A DNA stretch of 64,000 nt. Source: an uncultured Chthonomonadales bacterium. GTDB lineage: Bacteria; Armatimonadota; Chthonomonadetes; Chthonomonadales; CAJBBX01. Under the pieces are notes generated by a model. It had not been told where the DNA came from. It did no database searches and saw only the letters and a list, made by a program, of their open reading frames with translations. The stretch's first letter is position 1, and every line of letters begins with the position of its first letter. The position numbers were made by a program, and so were the translations under genes. Positions 1 to 7,964 of the stretch are shown here, one piece after another. The stretch spans positions 1 to 64,000 of the forward strand of contig CALLMM010000032.1 of assembly GCA_938005745.1 (NCBI GenBank). The letters run 5' to 3'.

Positions 1-2
1 TC

Positions 3-65
3 GTCATCAATCCGCTTAGCGTAAGTGCTAAGCAGATTGACAGACGGATTGACAGAATGAAGTAG
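3..65 (+). CDS. C-terminal end of an unidentified protein (5' end outside window)
   Basis: The frame starting at base 3 is open from the window edge to a TAG at 63-65 and gives about 20 residues ending in IDRRIDRMK. A strong terminator follows 8 bases later, which supports this being a real gene end. The fragment is too short to assign. A cas gene is possible because the CRISPR array follows, but nothing in the residues shows it. Confidence 0.4.
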   Translation, partial: VINPLSVSAKQIDRRIDRMK

Positions 66-73
66 TTGGTTAG

Positions 74-109
74 GGAGGCGGAGATTAGCTCTCCGCCTCC
101 TTTTTTTTT
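74..109 (+). terminator. Rho-independent terminator
   Basis: A perfect 11-bp stem (GGAGGCGGAGA at 74-84 pairing with TCTCCGCCTCC at 90-100) with a 5-base loop is followed by nine T residues. It ends the gene whose tail is at 3-65 and separates it from the ORF starting at 129. Confidence 0.92.
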
Positions 110-128
110 CATTCTCAAGGAGGAGGGA

Positions 129-554
129 ATGAACATTTTGCTTATGGACAATGCTCCGGCGGACAGGAGGTCTTGTCTATTTCTTGAGATGCTTGGTATA
201 GATGCCAAGCCTGGCGTGAAGTTCAAGATGGACATTATCGACGAGATTGAGGAGAGGTACCGTTCCTTATGCGACCGGTGTTCCTTTGTTCCTGTCCTCA
301 AGGAGTACCACTGGCGTTCCGGCTCGCTTTGTCTCTTCCTTCTTCCGGAGGTTAGTGACTACAACCACTATCATGGTTTTCCGGAGGAGGTAGCAAAGAG
401 CTGGCGGTTCTGGGGATACTTAAATATTGTCTCCAAATACTCCAACGTGGACGTTCATGCTTTTAATCGAACCAGCGTGGAATTGAAACAAAGACCCTAC
501 ACAGACGATCAAAAGAGATTCGCAGAGCTTTTAATCGAACCAGCGTGGAATTGA
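129..554 (+). CDS. Hypothetical protein that reads into the CRISPR array
   Basis: ATG at 129 has a strong ribosome site (AAGGAGGAGGG) just upstream. The frame stays open for 141 codons. The first ~110 residues are ordinary-looking (MNILLMDNAPADRR..., a CDRC pair, an aromatic stretch near YNHYHGF), and I do not recognise the family. The last ~30 residues come from CRISPR repeat 1 (FNRTSVELK), spacer 1 and part of repeat 2, where the stop lies. The base composition is clearly lower in GC than downstream genes. Either the native 3' end was replaced by the array, or the ORF is a leader-side sequence that is open by chance. The strong ribosome site favours a real start; the C-terminus is doubtful. 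Confidence 0.45.
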   Translation: MNILLMDNAPADRRSCLFLEMLGIDAKPGVKFKMDIIDEIEERYRSLCDRCSFVPVLKEYHWRSGSLCLFLLPEVSDYNHYHGFPEEVAKSWRFWGYLNIVSKYSNVDVHAFNRTSVELKQRPYTDDQKRFAELLIEPAWN

Positions 555-690
555 AACATGATTCGAGGAACGGGAGTGCACCGGCAGTTTACGTCTTTTA
601 ATCGAACCAGCGTGGAATTGAAACGCTGTTTTCTGTGGTATCTGTGGAAGACTGCTCTTTCTTTTAATCGAACCAGCGTGGAATTGAAAC
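460..690 (+). CRISPR. CRISPR array, 4 repeats and 3 spacers
   Basis: Four identical 30-bp repeats lie at 460-489, 528-557, 595-624 and 661-690. They begin CTTTTAATCGAACC and end GGAATTGAAAC. The spacers are 38, 37 and 36 bp (490-527, 558-594, 625-660). The 3' end ATTGAAAC is the usual 8-base crRNA handle of many type I and III systems, so transcription is probably on the plus strand with the leader side at lower coordinates. All repeats, including the last, are intact. No cas gene is visible within the window, so they would have to lie to the left or elsewhere. Spacer targets cannot be judged here. Confidence 0.96.
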
Positions 691-855
691 TTCCACAACC
701 GACCGCCAGCGCCACCCTCCCGATCTCCTCCAGCATCCGCCGGCGTTCCTCGCGAGATGGCATAGACCCGCTGCTCCCGGTGCATCCGCTCAACTCTGTA
801 TTGCCCGCTGCGCCGATTTCGATTGTAACCTGTATCGTAACAACACGTCTAATGG
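691..855. other. Gene-free stretch after the CRISPR array
   Basis: No further repeat copy and no convincing gene are seen. Minus-strand frames are open across it and through the repeats, but they lack a ribosome site and resemble no family I know. It holds only the spacing between the array and the promoter of the beta-propeller gene. Confidence 0.5.
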
Positions 856-884
856 TTGACAGAGACCCTGCATTTCGCTATACT
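856..884 (+). promoter_or_regulatory. Sigma-70-type promoter of the beta-propeller gene
   Basis: TTGACA at 856-861 and TATACT at 879-884 are separated by exactly 17 bp. The start codon is at 983, leaving a leader of about 90 bases. Confidence 0.8.
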
Positions 885-982
885 GAGCAGGGATAGTTAC
901 GGAAAGATTCACCAGTCCTACGGGTTCTCCTCTCAACCGAAATGAAACCGAATGGTCCGGTTTTAAGGGGGTACGATACATT

Positions 983-2731
983 ATGTCTCTCGTGCGTCGT
1001 CGCCTGGCAGCATTGATGCAAATCGGACGCCTCGCCTTCGGCGTATTCAGCGTCTGCGTCTCTATCAGCCTGCTGACTGCCCGTCCGGTTTGCGCCGATT
1101 CAGCGATGTTCCGCGGCAATAGCGGCTTAACCGGCGAGTATGCCGAAAAGATCACGCTTCCGTTAGCCCTCTCCTGGAGGCATACGGCGGGCTATGCCGG
1201 CTATAACGCCTCCTCTCCGGCTGTCGTGGGCGAAACCGCCTATTTCGCCACCGGCGACCGCTTCCATGCTGTAGATGCCAACTCCGGCGCGATCCGATGG
1301 CGTTACCCGCAGGATCAGCCCCTTCCAACCCGCATCAATACCTCTCCGGCGGTGGGAGAGGGGATGGTCTACTTCGGCGGAGGCGACGGCGTGCTCTATG
1401 CGCTCAACGCATCCAACGGAAGACTGACTTGGAAGTTCGACACGCGCAGCAGCATCGGCTCCTCTCCCGCTCTGGTGGACGGCGTCCTCTACTTCGGCTC
1501 CTCTGACGGACGGGTCTGGGCGCTGGATGCAAAGACCGGCAGCGAAGTGACCACCTGGAAGGGCGGATACCGCGCATCCGATGAGATCTCCGGCGCGCCG
1601 GCGGTCTCCAACGGCGTGGTCTACGTGCTCTCCCTCGATCAGGTGCTGCATGCCGTCGGCGCGGCGACCGGAAAGCTGCGCAGCAGCATTCGACTGGGCG
1701 GAAGCGTGCTGCGGATGTCGCCGGTGGTGGACGGGGACTACGTCTATGTCGGAGCCGGATCTAATCTCTACTGCTTCCTGGCGCGCAACCTGCAGCTTCA
1801 ACGCTGGTATGTGACGCTGCCCAACGACATCTCCAGCAGCCCGGCGGTCAGCGAGAAGGGCGTCTTTGTGGTAACCAACGACAACCTAGTCTACAGCTTT
1901 GAAAACCGCACCGGTCGCGCAAGGTGGAAAGCCCCGACAAAGCTGGAGTTCGACGTTGTCGCGCCGCCGTCCATCAGCGGAAACCTGCTCTTCATCGGCA
2001 CCACGCAGGGCGGCATCTACGCCCTGGATGCCGACACCGGCGCGATCAAATGGGTCTATGTCACCCAGCCGTCCAGTACGCGCAACGATGCCACCATCAG
2101 CTCCACCAACGTGGCGGCGGCTCCCGTTATCGCCAACAGCACCCTCTATGTTCTCTCCGATGACGGTGCGCTGTCGGCGTTTCGCTCCGATATAGCGGAC
2201 ACGACTCCCCCGGTTATCTCCAACATCACCATCGAGGATCGTCCGGAGATGGGAATCGTGATCAACGGCGCGCCCCCGATCCGCTTCCAGGCGAAGCTGG
2301 TGGATGAGGGATCCGGCATCAATCCTGACAGCATACGGGTCGTGATTGACGGAGAGGGGATTACCCGCCGTCCTCCGGGACCGGAAAACCGCGATAAGCC
2401 TGGCTTCCACTACGATCTGACGAACGCCACGCTGGAGTATGAGACCCCCGTTCCTGCCAGCGCCTCTCGCATTGTGCCGCTGGCGGATGGGCGGCATACG
2501 CTGACGATCACCGCCAGCGACTGGTTTGGCAACGTCTCGACAAAGACCTGGTCCTTCACCGTGGATAACTCGGTGGCGAAGACCGCCCGAAGACGCAGCA
2601 ATAATGAGACCGGCGCGATGCGCGGTCCCGGCGGTCCCAGCGCCGGCGGCGGACTGCGGGGCGGAGGAGGCGGACGCGGCGGCGGTCGCGGTCGCGGCGG
2701 CGGCGGCGGCGCTGCCAGCGGCGGCAACTAA
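983..2731 (+). CDS. Secreted PQQ-type beta-propeller repeat protein with Ig-like domain
   Basis: The 582-residue protein starts with a signal peptide (RRR near residue 6, hydrophobic core, cleavage probably after VCADS, ~residue 40). From ~45 to ~405 it carries repeats of the type SSPAVxxGxVYFGSxDGxLYALDAxTGxxxW, the signature of PQQ/BamB-like propeller blades. About 410-530 looks like a bacterial Ig-like domain (begins TTPPVISNI, ends with a WSFTVDNS strand). The last ~45 residues are almost pure Gly and Arg. The Trp and Gly positions support a propeller fold, but no dehydrogenase catalytic residues are evident, so a surface or periplasmic binding or scaffold role is more likely than PQQ catalysis. 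It has its own promoter and a GGGGG ribosome site just before the ATG. Confidence 0.85.
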   Translation: MSLVRRRLAALMQIGRLAFGVFSVCVSISLLTARPVCADSAMFRGNSGLTGEYAEKITLPLALSWRHTAGYAGYNASSPAVVGETAYFATGDRFHAVDANSGAIRWRYPQDQPLPTRINTSPAVGEGMVYFGGGDGVLYALNASNGRLTWKFDTRSSIGSSPALVDGVLYFGSSDGRVWALDAKTGSEVTTWKGGYRASDEISGAPAVSNGVVYVLSLDQVLHAVGAATGKLRSSIRLGGSVLRMSPVVDGDYVYVGAGSNLYCFLARNLQLQRWYVTLPNDISSSPAVSEKGVFVVTNDNLVYSFENRTGRARWKAPTKLEFDVVAPPSISGNLLFIGTTQGGIYALDADTGAIKWVYVTQPSSTRNDATISSTNVAAAPVIANSTLYVLSDDGALSAFRSDIADTTPPVISNITIEDRPEMGIVINGAPPIRFQAKLVDEGSGINPDSIRVVIDGEGITRRPPGPENRDKPGFHYDLTNATLEYETPVPASASRIVPLADGRHTLTITASDWFGNVSTKTWSFTVDNSVAKTARRRSNNETGAMRGPGGPSAGGGLRGGGGGRGGGRGRGGGGGAASGGN

Positions 2732-2744
2732 CCTCCCATCGTTG

Positions 2745-2775
2745 GAAATCGCCCATGCAAAACATGGGCGATTTC
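2745..2775 (+). terminator. Terminator-like perfect hairpin
   Basis: A 13-bp perfect stem (GAAATCGCCCATG at 2745-2757, CATGGGCGATTTC at 2763-2775) has a CAAAA loop. No long T tract follows, so it may terminate weakly or act as a transcript end stabiliser. It contains the first possible ATG of the next ORF (2755), which argues against that start. Confidence 0.65.
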
Positions 2776-2790
2776 TCATCTTCGCTCCAC

Positions 2791-3885
2791 ATGGAATCCT
2801 GGCTCCGCTTCGCTAATCTTCAGCTTCCGGCGCGTCTGGGCAACGCCCTTCTGGCACAGTTTGGCGACCCGGACGCCCTGTTTTCGGCTTCCCCCGCAGA
2901 TCTCGAATCGGTTCCCGGCATGACGGCGAACCAGATCGCCCGTATCGCAGACCCCTCCTTCCTGCCGACACAGGCGCAGCTGCGGTTTATGGAGCTGCGG
3001 CAGGTGCGCCTGATAACCTGTCAGGATCCCGGGTATCCCCGCAACCTGCGCGACATCGCCGACCCGCCGGCGGCGCTGTTCGTGCGCGGCTCGCTGGAGG
3101 AGCGCGACCGCTTCTCGGTAGCCCTGGTCGGCACGCGGCAGGCAAGTCCCTACGGACGCAGCGTCACCGAAAAGCTGGCGCGTGATCTGGCGGATGCCGG
3201 TCTGACCGTGGTGAGCGGAGGCGCGCTGGGAATCGACTCGGCGGCGCATCGGGCGACGGTCAACGCCGGCGGGCGAACGTTGGTGGTGCTGGGGTGCGGT
3301 CTGGATGTGCCCTATCCGCGCGAGAACCAGACGCTCTTTCAGCAGATCGCCGATGAGGGGCATGGCGCGGTTCTCTCCGAGTTTCCTCTGGGCGCGACGC
3401 CGGAACCCTGGCGGTTTCCCCTGCGCAACCGGATCATCAGCGGACTGGCGATGGGGGTCGTGGTGATCGAAGCCGGAGCGCAGAGCGGCGCGCTGCTGAC
3501 CGCCTCGATTGCGGCGGAACAGGGGCGCGAGGTGATGGCGATACCCGGAAACGTGGATCGTCCCTACTCACGCGGCTCTAACGGCTTGATCAAAGACGGC
3601 GCGGCGCTGGTCGAGGAGGCGTCCGATGTTCTGCGGGTGCTCAATGTGCTCTCGCTCGAAGCGCCCCGTCCCTCGCAGACATCTGCGCCCCCCCGGCTGC
3701 ATCACGACCTGCCGGAGCTGCAGCGGCGTATGCTGGAAAACCTCAGCCTTGTCCCCAAACATCTGGATGCGCTGGCGGCGGATGTGCAGGTTCCGCTCGT
3801 GGAGGTGAGCGTTCAGATGACCATGCTGGAACTCTCCGGTCTGGTGCGCCGTCTGCCCGGCAACTGCTATATCCGCGTACTGTAA
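2791..3885 (+). CDS. dprA: DNA-processing protein DprA/Smf
   Basis: DprA binds incoming single-stranded DNA in natural transformation and loads RecA. The 364-residue protein (from ATG 2791) has an N-terminal helix-hairpin region (PGMTANQIARI), the Rossmann-like core with VALVGTRQASPYG, VSGGALGIDSAAHRA, VVLGCGLDVPYP, LRNRIISGL and TASIAAEQGREV, and a C-terminal winged-helix segment after ~300. These are the family's diagnostic motifs. I chose 2791 because the frame's upstream ATG (2755) lies inside the hairpin and MESWLRFANLQL resembles usual DprA beginnings. No clear ribosome site is seen for either start. recF follows after 111 bases. Confidence 0.95.
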   Translation: MESWLRFANLQLPARLGNALLAQFGDPDALFSASPADLESVPGMTANQIARIADPSFLPTQAQLRFMELRQVRLITCQDPGYPRNLRDIADPPAALFVRGSLEERDRFSVALVGTRQASPYGRSVTEKLARDLADAGLTVVSGGALGIDSAAHRATVNAGGRTLVVLGCGLDVPYPRENQTLFQQIADEGHGAVLSEFPLGATPEPWRFPLRNRIISGLAMGVVVIEAGAQSGALLTASIAAEQGREVMAIPGNVDRPYSRGSNGLIKDGAALVEEASDVLRVLNVLSLEAPRPSQTSAPPRLHHDLPELQRRMLENLSLVPKHLDALAADVQVPLVEVSVQMTMLELSGLVRRLPGNCYIRVL

Positions 3886-3996
3886 CCGACGCGCCAGCCT
3901 GCCCGCGACCCCCGACGATCCGTCCCCGGACAGAGGTTTCCCGTCAGCGGATGGCGAACTATAGAGCCGTTCGGATTTCAACCCATCAGAGACGCC

Positions 3997-5148
3997 ATGC
4001 ATCTGCAATCGCTGCAACTACGCCACTTTCGTAACTATAACGAGCTGCTGCTGAAGCCGGGAACGGGGCTGAATATCCTGGTCGGCGAGAACGCACAGGG
4101 CAAAAGCAATGTGCTGGAAGCCATCTATCTGCTGGCGACCAGCAAGAGCCTGCGCGCCAGCCGCGACTCGGAGATGATCCAGAACTCGGCGGGGATGGCG
4201 GCGGTCGGGGCGGAGGTGATCCGGGAGCGCGAAGGAGAGATCAGCCTGGAGATGGCGGTGCTGCCGAGCGAGAAGAAGACCGTCCGGATCAACGGCATGA
4301 AGCGCGCGCGTGTGATTGACCTGCTCGGGCAGTTAAACGCGGTCTTTTTTGGAGCGCTGGATCTGGGCATCGTTACGGCGGAACCCTCCATTCGCCGACG
4401 CTATCTGAACCTGGAGATCTCGCAGATCAGCCCCAAATACTGCTTCGATCTGGCGCGATTTAAAAAGACGCTGGAGCAGCGCAACCGGCTGCTGCGCGAC
4501 CTGCGCGACCGCCCCTACCGGGACGGCAGCCTCGATGCCTGGAACGAACAGCTCTTCCGCTTCGGCGCGCCGCTCCTTGAAAAGCGGCGATTCTTTGTCG
4601 AGCGGCTCTCCCCGCTCGCCGAAAAGATACACCGCGATCTGTCGGACGGGCGCGAAACGCTGGAGATACGCTATCTGCCCGGCGTCCCGCTGCCGGAGGG
4701 CGGCGATTTGCTGGCGATTGACCGGGCGTTTCGTGAAGAGATCGAGCGGGTCGGGGAGGAAGAGATTCGCCGGGGCATGACGCTGGTCGGACCGCAGCGC
4801 GACGATCTGCAGTTTCTGATCAACGGCGCGGACGCGCGCCTGTTCGGATCGCAGGGGCAGCAGCGCACGGTGGTGCTGTCGCTCAAACTGGCGGAGTTCC
4901 GGCTGATGGAGGAGTATGTCGGAGAGCCGCCGGTGATGCTGCTGGACGATGTGATGTCCGACCTGGACGATCTGCGGAAGGCGCACCTGCTCGGCTGGAT
5001 GCAGCGGCGGTGCCAGACGTTTCTCACCTGCACCAGCCTGCGCGATTTTCCGGAGGAGATCCTCGCCGACTCGCATATCTACCATATCTCCGCCGGAACC
5101 GTTCTGCCGGAGGGGACGCATGCGAACTCCGTCTTGAACGGAAGCTGA
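3997..5148 (+). CDS. recF: DNA replication and repair protein RecF
   Basis: RecF helps load RecA onto gapped DNA with RecO and RecR. The 383-residue protein has the SMC-like ATPase layout: Walker A GENAQGKS at ~30-37, a coiled middle region, the signature GSQGQQRTVVLSLKLAE near 285-300, and Walker B PPVMLLDDVMSDLD near 310-320. Length is normal. It is not beside dnaN or dnaA here as it is in many bacteria; it follows dprA, so two recombination-mediator genes are grouped. The ribosome site is weak. Confidence 0.96.
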   Translation: MHLQSLQLRHFRNYNELLLKPGTGLNILVGENAQGKSNVLEAIYLLATSKSLRASRDSEMIQNSAGMAAVGAEVIREREGEISLEMAVLPSEKKTVRINGMKRARVIDLLGQLNAVFFGALDLGIVTAEPSIRRRYLNLEISQISPKYCFDLARFKKTLEQRNRLLRDLRDRPYRDGSLDAWNEQLFRFGAPLLEKRRFFVERLSPLAEKIHRDLSDGRETLEIRYLPGVPLPEGGDLLAIDRAFREEIERVGEEEIRRGMTLVGPQRDDLQFLINGADARLFGSQGQQRTVVLSLKLAEFRLMEEYVGEPPVMLLDDVMSDLDDLRKAHLLGWMQRRCQTFLTCTSLRDFPEEILADSHIYHISAGTVLPEGTHANSVLNGS

Positions 5149-5159
5149 GGGGGCTGTCT

Positions 5160-5783
5160 GTGCTGAAGGTGATCGGTTTTTCTGTCGGTCCGCTGGATAA
5201 CAACACCTATCTGGTCGCAGACGAGGCGACCGGAGAGGCGGCGATTGTGGACCCCTCCTTTGACAGCCGCCCCCTCTGGGAGGAGGCGCAGGCGCGCGGG
5301 TTACGGATCATCTGGGTGCTGAATACGCACGCCCATATTGATCACGTGGCGGAGAACGCCTTCTTCGTGAAGCGTTCCGGCGCGCCGCTGGCGATACACC
5401 CGGCGGAGCTGCCGCTGCTGCGTGCGCTGCCGCAGCAGGCGCTCTGGATGGGGGTGAAGACGCCGGAGTATGCGGAGCCGGACCATCTGCTGACCGATGA
5501 GGAGATCATCCCTCTTGGCGAGAGCACGCTGAAGACCCTGCTGACGCCCGGACACTCGCCGGGAGGAGTCAGCTTTCTGGGCGACGGCTTTGTGATTGTC
5601 GGAGACGCCCTCTTTGCCGGCAGCATCGGACGCACAGACCTGCCCGGGGGCGATCACGCGCAGTTGATCCGCTCCATTCGCGCCCGTCTGCTGACCCTGC
5701 CGGACAGCGTCATCGTCTATCCGGGGCACGGTCCGCAGACGACAATCGGCGCGGAGCGTCTCTCCAATCCGTTCCTGACATAG
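5160..5783 (+). CDS. Metallo-beta-lactamase-fold hydrolase (YcbL/glyoxalase II-like)
   Basis: The 207-residue protein carries the zinc motif THAHIDH (His57, His59, Asp61, His62), a later GHSPGG histidine, the bridging aspartate in VIVGDALFAGSIGRTD, and a final GHGPQT histidine. This is the layout of short glyoxalase II-like MBL hydrolases that lack the glyoxalase II C-terminal domain. The frame is open further upstream inside recF, but GTG at 5160, 12 bases after the recF stop and preceded by GAGGGGG, gives the normal N-terminus (LKVIGFSVGPLDNNTYLV). The substrate is unknown. It is probably co-transcribed with recF. Confidence 0.9.
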   Translation: MLKVIGFSVGPLDNNTYLVADEATGEAAIVDPSFDSRPLWEEAQARGLRIIWVLNTHAHIDHVAENAFFVKRSGAPLAIHPAELPLLRALPQQALWMGVKTPEYAEPDHLLTDEEIIPLGESTLKTLLTPGHSPGGVSFLGDGFVIVGDALFAGSIGRTDLPGGDHAQLIRSIRARLLTLPDSVIVYPGHGPQTTIGAERLSNPFLT

Positions 5784-5811
5784 CGAAAGCGGTGAAAAAC
5801 GCGGTACGGAA

Positions 5812-5849
5812 AAGAGCGATAGGACGGAAGTCCTATCGCTCTTGATTTT
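5812..5849. terminator. Bidirectional terminator between convergent genes
   Basis: A 14-bp perfect stem (AAGAGCGATAGGAC at 5812-5825, GTCCTATCGCTCTT at 5830-5843) with a GGAA tetraloop is followed by GATTTT on the plus strand. On the minus strand the stem ends in CTCTTTTCC. It serves the convergent genes ending at 5783 and 5866. Confidence 0.9.
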
Positions 5850-5865
5850 GAGTCGGCTGCGGCGT

Positions 5866-7752
5866 CTACGCCTGCGTCTCGCCGCAGGTGTCCGGCTTGA
5901 TCCGCAGTACCAGGTGCAGCGTGTCGTCGTCGCTGTCCGCCTGCACGGTGAAGTGATGGCGCTGCAGCAGGTCAATCATGCGCGGATTGTCGGTCTGCAC
6001 ATACGCCTCGAACCCTGCCAGCTCTTTGGCGCAGGCGACATTCAGCAGATGCTTCATCAGCAGCATGCCGATGCCGCGCTCCTGCCAGTCGTCGCGCACC
6101 GTGAACGCCAGTTCCGCGATACGGGTCGCTTCGTTGAGGAAGTAGCGTCCTACGCCCAGCATCTCCTCGCGGACATCGGTCTTCTTGACAACGATCAGCG
6201 CCATCTGGGTCTCGTAGTCAATGTTCACCAGCTTCATCCGCTCGCTGAAAGGCAGCGACTTGAGCATACGGCGATAGCGGCGGAACACCGTCTCGTCCGA
6301 AAGCTGATAGTGGAACTCGCGCAGCAGCCCCTCGTCCGTCGGGCGGATCGGGCGCACGATCACCGGGGTGCCGTCGTTGAGAGTGTCCTCAGCCTCGAAC
6401 TCTTCGGGATAGCGCGGAACCAGCGCCGAATCGGGCAGGTTGGGCATGACCAGCTTGCGCTCTTTGGCGGCGGCGAGCAGTTCGCTGCGGAAATCGGGAT
6501 GCGCGATGGAGATGAGCGCCATAGCGCGTTCGCGGATGCTCTTGCCGTGCAGGTAGGCGACGCCCCATTCGGTAACCACGTAGTGGACATCGCCGCGCGA
6601 GGTGACGACGCCGGCTCCCGGCTTGAGGGTCGAAACGATCCGCGAAACGACGGTTCCGTCGCGAAGCGTGGCGGTGGAGGGCAGGGCGATGATCGGCTTG
6701 CCTCCCTCGCTGCGCGCCGCGCCCCGAATGAAGTCCACCTGTCCGCCGATTCCGCTGTAGAACCGCTCCCCGACGGAGTCGGCGCAGACCTGTCCGGTCA
6801 GGTCCACCTCGATCGCGGCGTTGATCGCCACCATTTGCCGGTTCTGCGCGATGATGAAGGGATCGTTGGTGTATTCCGTCGGGCGGAACTCAACCATCGG
6901 GTTGTTGTCGAGGAAGTCGTAGAGCCGGCGTGTGCCCATGCTGAAGGAGACGATGATCTTTCCGGGATGCAGCGTTTTGCGCCGGCAGTTGATGATGCCT
7001 GCCTCGACCAGCGGAATCACGCCGTCGCTGAACATCTCGGTATGGATCCCGAGATCCTGTTTGTCGCTCAGGCTGGCGAGAACGGCGTCCGGTATCGCGC
7101 CGATTCCCATCTGCAGCGTCGAGCCGTCCTCGATCAGATCGCCGATGTAGCGTCCGATTCGCTGGGTCACCTCGGTCTGTTTGGGAGGCTGAAGCTCCAG
7201 CAGAGGGCGGTCGCTCTCCACGAACGCGGATATCTGTTTGACATGCAGAAAACTGTCGCCCAACGTGCGCGGCGTCTGACGGTTCACCTCCGCGATGATA
7301 TGCCGCGCGCTCTCGCAGGCGGCTTTCACCACATCCACCGAGACGCCGAGACTGCAGTAACCGTGCGCGTCGGGCGGAGAGACCTGCACCAGCGCATAGT
7401 CTAGCGAGATCTGCCCCCGTCGGAAGAGTGCGGGTACCTCCGAGAGGAAGATCGGGGTGTAGTCGGCGCGGCAATCGTTGATTGCGTCGCGAACGTTCGC
7501 GCCGATGAAGAAGGCGTTGTGTCGGAAATGGTTCTGGAAACGCGCATCCGAATAGGGAGCGATTCCCAGCGTCAGAATATGGACGATCTCGGTGTCGGCA
7601 AGCTTGTCGCCGCGCGCGCTGATGGCTTCCACCAGCGTCTGCGGCTCCGCGCAGTTGCTGCCGATAAAGACACGCTGACCGGACTTTATCGTCGAGACCG
7701 CCCGCTCCGCGCTCATCAGTCGTTCTTTATAGATCTCCTGCCAGGGTTTCAT
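5866..7752 (-). CDS. Acetyl-CoA hydrolase/CoA-transferase fused to a GNAT acetyltransferase domain
   Basis: The 628-residue protein has two parts. Residues ~1-440 match the acetyl-CoA hydrolase/4-hydroxybutyrate CoA-transferase family, with MGIGAIPDAVL, HTEMFSDGVIPLVEAG (containing the expected catalytic Glu), and the C-terminal VVTEWGVAYLHGKSIRERA. Residues ~455-615 are a GNAT domain, with RPIRPTDE at its start and DDWQERGIGMLLMKHLL as the acetyl-CoA pyrophosphate loop. This fusion is a known bacterial architecture. GGAG lies ~8 bases before the ATG. It is downstream, on the same strand, of the ferredoxin oxidoreductase operon, which suggests joint acyl-CoA metabolism. The true acyl acceptor is unknown. 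Confidence 0.92.
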   Translation of the reverse strand: MKPWQEIYKERLMSAERAVSTIKSGQRVFIGSNCAEPQTLVEAISARGDKLADTEIVHILTLGIAPYSDARFQNHFRHNAFFIGANVRDAINDCRADYTPIFLSEVPALFRRGQISLDYALVQVSPPDAHGYCSLGVSVDVVKAACESARHIIAEVNRQTPRTLGDSFLHVKQISAFVESDRPLLELQPPKQTEVTQRIGRYIGDLIEDGSTLQMGIGAIPDAVLASLSDKQDLGIHTEMFSDGVIPLVEAGIINCRRKTLHPGKIIVSFSMGTRRLYDFLDNNPMVEFRPTEYTNDPFIIAQNRQMVAINAAIEVDLTGQVCADSVGERFYSGIGGQVDFIRGAARSEGGKPIIALPSTATLRDGTVVSRIVSTLKPGAGVVTSRGDVHYVVTEWGVAYLHGKSIRERAMALISIAHPDFRSELLAAAKERKLVMPNLPDSALVPRYPEEFEAEDTLNDGTPVIVRPIRPTDEGLLREFHYQLSDETVFRRYRRMLKSLPFSERMKLVNIDYETQMALIVVKKTDVREEMLGVGRYFLNEATRIAELAFTVRDDWQERGIGMLLMKHLLNVACAKELAGFEAYVQTDNPRMIDLLQRHHFTVQADSDDDTLHLVLRIKPDTCGETQA

Positions 7753-7772
7753 GTTTTACTCCGGGGAAAACG

Positions 7773-7964
7773 GCGTTCCGGCGGTGCGTTTTTTCAGGAA
7801 GCCGGAACGCGCGCTTTAATGTTAGGGTTCAATGCGAGTGCCAGGCGCACTCAGGAGCTTCAACAGCCATTCAGGGGTAGACTACGAGTTACATCTCGTG
7901 AAATTCATGATACTGCATATCTCTATGCGTGGTCTCTGTGTCAGGTCTGTTCTGTCTGCCTGTT
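7773..7964. other. Intergenic region with hairpins between por operon and CoA-transferase gene
   Basis: A 10-bp inverted repeat (GCGTTCCGGC at 7773-7782, GCCGGAACGC at 7801-7810) could act as a terminator or attenuator on the minus strand. The part at ~7860-7970 is lower in GC and has a smaller ACGAG/CTCGT hairpin. No gene is seen. A promoter for the CoA-transferase gene should lie here, but I could not place one with confidence. Confidence 0.4.

Noticed and set aside
3-65. IS110-type transposase fragment (NPL-V motif in the tail)
   Set aside because: The match is only a few residues and the protein ends there with a proper terminator; no other transposase part is seen.
509-793. Minus-strand ORF across the CRISPR repeats
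   Set aside because: Much of it is repeat sequence (FQFHAGSIK or FNSTLVRLK per repeat), there is no ribosome site, and it overlaps the array; it is open because the repeats lack stops in that frame.
5842-7404. 520-residue plus-strand ORF
   Set aside because: It is the antisense shadow of the CoA-transferase/GNAT gene, which has clear family motifs; the shadow has none.
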